Assembly (NCBI GenBank): GCA_900766925.1
Contig: CAAFXG010000630.1
Span: 1 to 42,467, forward strand
Reading direction: 5' to 3'
Length of the DNA stretch: 42,467 nucleotides
Source: Lachnospiraceae bacterium
GTDB lineage: Bacteria; Bacillota; Clostridia; Lachnospirales; Lachnospiraceae
The first letter of the stretch is position 1, and each line of letters begins with the position of its first letter. Position numbers and translations under genes: made by a program. This document shows positions 39,179 through 42,467 of this stretch, one piece after another. The notes under the pieces are model-generated. The model saw only the letters and a program-made list of their open reading frames with translations. It searched no databases and was not told the origin of the DNA.

Positions 39179-40189
39179 ATGGCTTTATTTGAATCATATG
39201 AGAGAAGAATTGACCAGATTAACGCTGTTTTAAACAGCTATGGTATTGCTTCTATTGAAGAAGCTGAGAAGATTACAAAGGACGCTGGACTTGATGTTTA
39301 CAATCAGATTAAGGGTATTCAGCCAATTTGTTTTGAAAATGCTTGTTGGGCTTACATTGTAGGTGCAGCTATCGCAATCAAGAAGGGTTGCCGTAAGGCT
39401 TCTGATGCTGCTGCAGCAATCGGTGAAGGTCTTCAGGCTTTCTGTATTCCGGGTTCTGTTGCTGACCATCGTAAGGTAGGTCTTGGACATGGTAACCTTG
39501 GTAAGATGTTACTTGAGGAAGAGACAGAGTGCTTCTGTTTCTTGGCAGGTCATGAGTCATTTGCAGCCGCTGAGGGTGCTATCGGTATCGCTGAGAAGGC
39601 TAACAAGGTTCGTCAGAAGCCTCTTAGAGTTATTCTTAATGGTCTTGGTAAGGATGCAGCTCAGATTATCTCAAGAATTAATGGTTTCACATTTGTTGAG
39701 ACAGAGTATGATTATAAGACCGCTGAGTTAAAGGTTGTTTACGAGAAGGCATATTCAGATGGATTACGTGCAACAGTTAAGTGTTACGGTTCAGATGACG
39801 TTCAGGAAGGTGTTGCAATTATGCACAAGGAGAACGTTGGTGTATCTATCACAGGTAACTCAACAAACCCTACACGTTTCCAGCATCCTGTAGCAGGTAC
39901 ATACAAGAAGGAATGTATCGAGCAGGGTAAGAAGTACTTCTCAGTTGCATCAGGTGGTGGTACAGGCCGTACACTTCACCCAGACAACATGGCAGCAGGT
40001 CCTGCTTCATATGGTATGACAGATACACTTGGTCGTATGCATAGTGACGCTCAGTTTGCCGGTTCTTCATCAGTTCCAGCACACGTTGAGATGATGGGTC
40101 TTATCGGTGCCGGTAATAACCCAATGGTCGGCATGACTGTTAGTGTTGCTGTAGCTGTAGAGGAAGCTGCTAAGGCAGGAAAGTTCTAG
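39179..40189 (+). CDS. GGGtGRT family protein
   Basis: A 336-residue soluble protein named for its motif GGGTGRT at residues 259-265, followed by LHPDNMAAGPASYGMTDTLG. Other features: CWAYIVGAAIAIKKGC and NLGKMLLEEETECFCFLAGH. The glycine-rich motif suggests a nucleotide or phosphate site, but none is proven. The family is widespread in anaerobes and always paired with the IscU-like protein 21 bases upstream. Codon choice is as biased as in the ribosomal protein genes here, so the protein is likely abundant. The operon ends at the terminator 40216-40256. No function is known to me. Confidence 0.88.
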   Translation: MALFESYERRIDQINAVLNSYGIASIEEAEKITKDAGLDVYNQIKGIQPICFENACWAYIVGAAIAIKKGCRKASDAAAAIGEGLQAFCIPGSVADHRKVGLGHGNLGKMLLEEETECFCFLAGHESFAAAEGAIGIAEKANKVRQKPLRVILNGLGKDAAQIISRINGFTFVETEYDYKTAELKVVYEKAYSDGLRATVKCYGSDDVQEGVAIMHKENVGVSITGNSTNPTRFQHPVAGTYKKECIEQGKKYFSVASGGGTGRTLHPDNMAAGPASYGMTDTLGRMHSDAQFAGSSSVPAHVEMMGLIGAGNNPMVGMTVSVAVAVEEAAKAGKF

Positions 40190-40215
40190 AGACAATGAGC
40201 CGTGCGTAAGTACAG

Positions 40216-40256
40216 AAAAATGACTGGTCAGGCTTGCTTGAAACCAGTCATTTTTT
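40216..40256 (+). terminator. Terminator of the GGGtGRT operon
   Basis: A 13-base stem (40216-40228 with 40243-40255) with a 14-base loop and a T-run. Confidence 0.9.
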
Positions 40257-40265
40257 GTGCTTACA

Positions 40266-40325
40266 TAGGGCGAATGCCCGAGACCGACTCGAAGCGGAGC
40301 GAAGAGGAGGTTTGCACGACGAATA
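40266..40325. repeat. GC-rich palindromic (REP-like) stretch
   Basis: It starts with the palindrome GGGCGAATGCCC, followed by GAGACCGACTCGAAGCGG and a GCACGACGAATAA end. It is richer in GC than its surroundings, noncoding, and lies between two terminators. The remainder of the 40190-40568 gap holds these terminators and no gene. Confidence 0.4.
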
Positions 40326-40349
40326 AGTAAACAAAAAGCTTGATTTCAC

Positions 40350-40391
40350 GGGCTATTCAGACGATGTAATTCGGTTTGAATAGCCCCTTTT
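40350..40391 (+). terminator. Second hairpin terminator after the GGGtGRT operon
   Basis: GGGCTATTCA (40350-40359) pairs with TGAATAGCCC (40377-40386), with an inner CGA/TCG pairing and T residues after. Confidence 0.75.
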
Positions 40392-40568
40392 ATGTCTTGA
40401 TTCTAGGGTATGAAAGTGTAAACACTGTAAATTCACTTGTTGTTTTGACCATTAAAATAATGTATCATATTGATGAAGAAATATCTGTTGGGAGATATAT
40501 AAATCTGAATTGTAGGGATGGTAAATTCTGATTTCAGAACGATAACAATCCCGATTTGTGGAGGAAAA

Positions 40569-41408
40569 ATGAGAAAAGTAATCGAGTGTGAGTTTAATGA
40601 TTTGGAATGGTTGTATTCTCAAGATTGGGAATATTATGATTATGGAAATTGTAAGCGACATTTGGAGGTTATTTTACCATATAGAAGGGCAGGTCTCGAA
40701 AAGAAATACCCTATTATATTTTACATTCCCGGAGCAGCATGGCATAAACAAGAAATGTACAATGATATTCCGAAACTTGCGGAGTTAGCTAAAAAGGGAT
40801 TTGCCATAGTTTCTGTTGAAGTTCGCGAGTCAGATATTGCAACTTTTCCGGCTCAAATAACGGATATTAAAAATGCAATGGAATGCATAAAGGGAAAGAT
40901 ATCTGAGTATAGGCTCCCTTTTGATATGGAAAATATTTATATAATGGGGCATTCTAGTGGTGGCCATTTGGCTATGATGACAGTTCTTTATGCTGCTAAT
41001 CATTTGATTGAAATTCCTTTAGTTAAAGGTGTTATATTGGAGAGTGCTTCTTCTAACATACTAATCTGTGCAAGTGAACCCTTACCACCATGGATGACAG
41101 TGCGACCATCTATGGTTCTTCTAGGTATAGATGATATCGATGGTAACGAAGAAATAGCCTACAATGCCTCATGCGTTTCAAAAATAAGTAATAATATTTC
41201 AATACCCCCTGTGCTAATGTTTCATTGTGAAAATGATCCTATTGTGTCAGTTGAAAACAGCAGAAACCTATTCGAAAAATTAGAAGAGAATAATCATAAG
41301 GTTGAATACTATGAAATAAAAAACTGCGATGAACATGGAGGAAACATATATTTTTCCGAGTCTATATTATCAATTATTATAAAATTCATTGATAATATAG
41401 AAAATTAA
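40569..41408 (+). CDS. Alpha/beta hydrolase (esterase-like)
   Basis: A 279-residue alpha/beta hydrolase of the esterase/BD-FAE type. The nucleophile elbow is GHSSGGHLA, the oxyanion region is YIPGAAWHKQEM, the acid is probably Asp in HCENDPIVSVENSR, and the histidine lies in CDEHGGNIYF. The triad looks complete. There is no signal peptide, so it is intracellular. I chose ATG 40569 behind GGAGGAAAA; the in-frame ATG 40518 has no ribosome binding site. An inverted repeat AGTGT-AA-ACACT (40415-40426) lies upstream and could be an operator. The substrate is unknown. Confidence 0.85.
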   Translation: MRKVIECEFNDLEWLYSQDWEYYDYGNCKRHLEVILPYRRAGLEKKYPIIFYIPGAAWHKQEMYNDIPKLAELAKKGFAIVSVEVRESDIATFPAQITDIKNAMECIKGKISEYRLPFDMENIYIMGHSSGGHLAMMTVLYAANHLIEIPLVKGVILESASSNILICASEPLPPWMTVRPSMVLLGIDDIDGNEEIAYNASCVSKISNNISIPPVLMFHCENDPIVSVENSRNLFEKLEENNHKVEYYEIKNCDEHGGNIYFSESILSIIIKFIDNIEN

Positions 41409-41518
41409 TAGGATGAATGCGTGCTAGACTGAAGAAAATTGAATTTAATCAATTTAAGTCACACAGACAAATTGTTTCCTTAACAGTTTTCCGTGCTTTT
41501 CATAGTGCTATTTACGAT

Positions 41519-41544
41519 GTTACGGAAAGTAACAGGGGTGTTAC
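41519..41544. promoter_or_regulatory. Possible operator with three GTTAC half-sites
   Basis: GTTAC-GGAAA-GTAAC (41519-41533) is an inverted repeat, followed by a further GTTAC at 41540-41544. It lies about 90 bases before the XRE regulator gene, consistent with autoregulation. Confidence 0.35.
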
Positions 41545-41631
41545 AGTTGGTGTATGGTGTCAAAAAAAGATATTGTTATAAGATCATTTTGAAAAATAAT
41601 TGTATCATTACAGAGAAGGAGATAATTTTAT

Positions 41632-42315
41632 ATGACATTTGGAGAAAAATTAAAAGAGACAAGAAAACTTTCAGGTTTATCACAGGAGCAATTTGCGGAG
41701 GCTCTTAATATCTCAAGATCAGCTGTGGCAAAATGGGAGAATAACATAGGAATTCCTGATGTCTCAAATTTGAAAAGCATTTCAAAATTATTGAACATTA
41801 GCATAGATTATCTTCTTGATGAGAATATAAATATCAAATACAATCATATTAAGTCTGATATTGTTGCGGATAACACTCGTTTGAATGATGATTATATTGA
41901 GTCGTGTCCAGAATATGAAGGATACTATTATACAATAGAGCTTACAGGTTGGAATGATGGAGTTTATGATGTGATAATAATTGGACAAGATAGTAATTTC
42001 TTGTATTATCAAAAGCGCGATAAAAAGAAGTTGGTTTGTGGAATGATAGGGAAGAACTATATTGTTTCAGTTTCAAAAACAAAAGAAATTAAAGATATGC
42101 CTGAAGCAAGAGATATAAATAAATTATACTTTGTTGATAAACATGTAATGCTTGAAGTTGCGCATAAAGACGGAATACTTAAAGGGTTTTTTGACATGAG
42201 TAATGATGACTATTTGGATGTCGTTATTAAGAAGTTCGATGAAATGGCTGTAGAGTTGATATTTGGTCATAAGATTGATGTCAACAAAATTACAAAAATA
42301 GAAGAAATCCGTTAA
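41632..42315 (+). CDS. XRE-type helix-turn-helix regulator with C-terminal sensor-like domain
   Basis: A 227-residue protein. Residues 1-62 are a Cro/CI-type HTH: FGEKLKETRKLSGLSQEQFA, then LNISRSAVAKWENNIGIPDV and the LLNISIDYLLDE end. Residues about 85-225 are an unassigned alpha/beta domain (YYYTIELTGWNDGVYDVIII), perhaps a ligand or partner domain. It resembles regulators of mobile or stress genes in Lachnospiraceae. AAGGAG precedes ATG 41632. GTTAC repeats upstream may be its binding site. The downstream gene it might control is cut off by the window edge. Confidence 0.85.
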   Translation: MTFGEKLKETRKLSGLSQEQFAEALNISRSAVAKWENNIGIPDVSNLKSISKLLNISIDYLLDENINIKYNHIKSDIVADNTRLNDDYIESCPEYEGYYYTIELTGWNDGVYDVIIIGQDSNFLYYQKRDKKKLVCGMIGKNYIVSVSKTKEIKDMPEARDINKLYFVDKHVMLEVAHKDGILKGFFDMSNDDYLDVVIKKFDEMAVELIFGHKIDVNKITKIEEIR

Positions 42316-42328
42316 ATTTTATCGTTGA

Positions 42329-42467
42329 AAAGAAATTTACAACTTGCAGGGAGCACCATCTGAAGAGCTTGCAAGTCAGCTAAATGCATTATTTGGACCA
42401 TGTGGATTAGTTTCCATAATGGCGGTATGTGTAAGCGTTGCCGCATGCAAATCCAAAGTATTAAAGA
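42329..42467 (+). other. Unassigned open stretch at the window edge
   Basis: After the stop at 42326 the frame is open to the last base and reads KEIYNLQGAPSEELASQLNA, then a segment with three cysteines and small hydrophobic residues (GPCGLVSIMAVCVSVAAC). No ATG with a ribosome binding site precedes it. It may be a gene remnant, a frameshifted small peptide gene, or chance. Confidence 0.25.

Noticed and set aside
1..42467. CRISPR array, rRNA genes or prophage structural genes
   Set aside because: No regularly spaced direct repeats, no rRNA signatures and no capsid, portal or integrase genes were seen.

Overview
The window looks like a low-GC Clostridia chromosome, most likely family Lachnospiraceae. 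The signs are AT-rich intergenic DNA with sigma-A promoters, strong GGAGG ribosome binding sites, an infC gene starting at ATT behind an L20-type leader, a sporulation-type YlmC/YmxH protein, a clostridial Rnf complex, two six-helix chemoreceptors, carboxynorspermidine decarboxylase, and a GGGtGRT protein paired with an IscU-like protein. Family level is the limit of what I can support.

Layout. 1-1600 is accessory: the 3' end of an ISLre2-type transposase, then a type III toxin-antitoxin locus (two pseudoknotted RNA repeats, a terminator and a ToxN/CptN-like toxin). 1676-5440 is core: DUF1836 protein, CorC/HlyC-type membrane protein, and the infC-rpmI-rplT operon with its leader. 5469-10620 is mixed: a membrane-anchored Mrr-like nuclease, a large secreted LRR/FN3 protein, a DUF6179/DUF6323 pair and a tRNA-Leu(AAG) with an att-like repeat beside it. 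10713-16551 holds an O-antigen-ligase-like protein, a cation/proton antiporter, a small protein, nspC and a chemoreceptor. 16597-23542 is the tryptophan operon (Trp T-box, trpE, G, C, F, B, A; trpD is absent), running into a NusG-domain-II protein and a Gx transporter. 23546-23728 is a fold-back element. 23787-28919 is the Rnf operon in the order C, D-G fusion, E, A, B. 28952-31289 holds degV, ylmC, nrdR and yigZ. 31296-34005 (minus strand) is an ABC exporter. 34085-38228 holds the second chemoreceptor, a conserved small protein, a 219-bp near-perfect hairpin element, tgt, yajC and a structured terminator. 38336-40257 is the IscU-like/GGGtGRT operon. 40350-42467 holds an alpha/beta hydrolase, an XRE regulator and an unassigned fragment at the edge.

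How it works together. The Rnf complex couples ferredoxin:NAD oxidoreduction to ion pumping. The Trp T-box senses uncharged tRNA-Trp and controls the tryptophan genes. The L20 leader controls translation-factor and ribosomal-protein supply. Points most worth a second look are the covarying pseudoknot antitoxin RNA, the GGGtGRT/IscU-like pair of unknown function, the large fold-back elements, a hairpin repeated at exactly the same distance upstream of two unrelated start codons, the RnfD-RnfG fusion, and the missing trpD.
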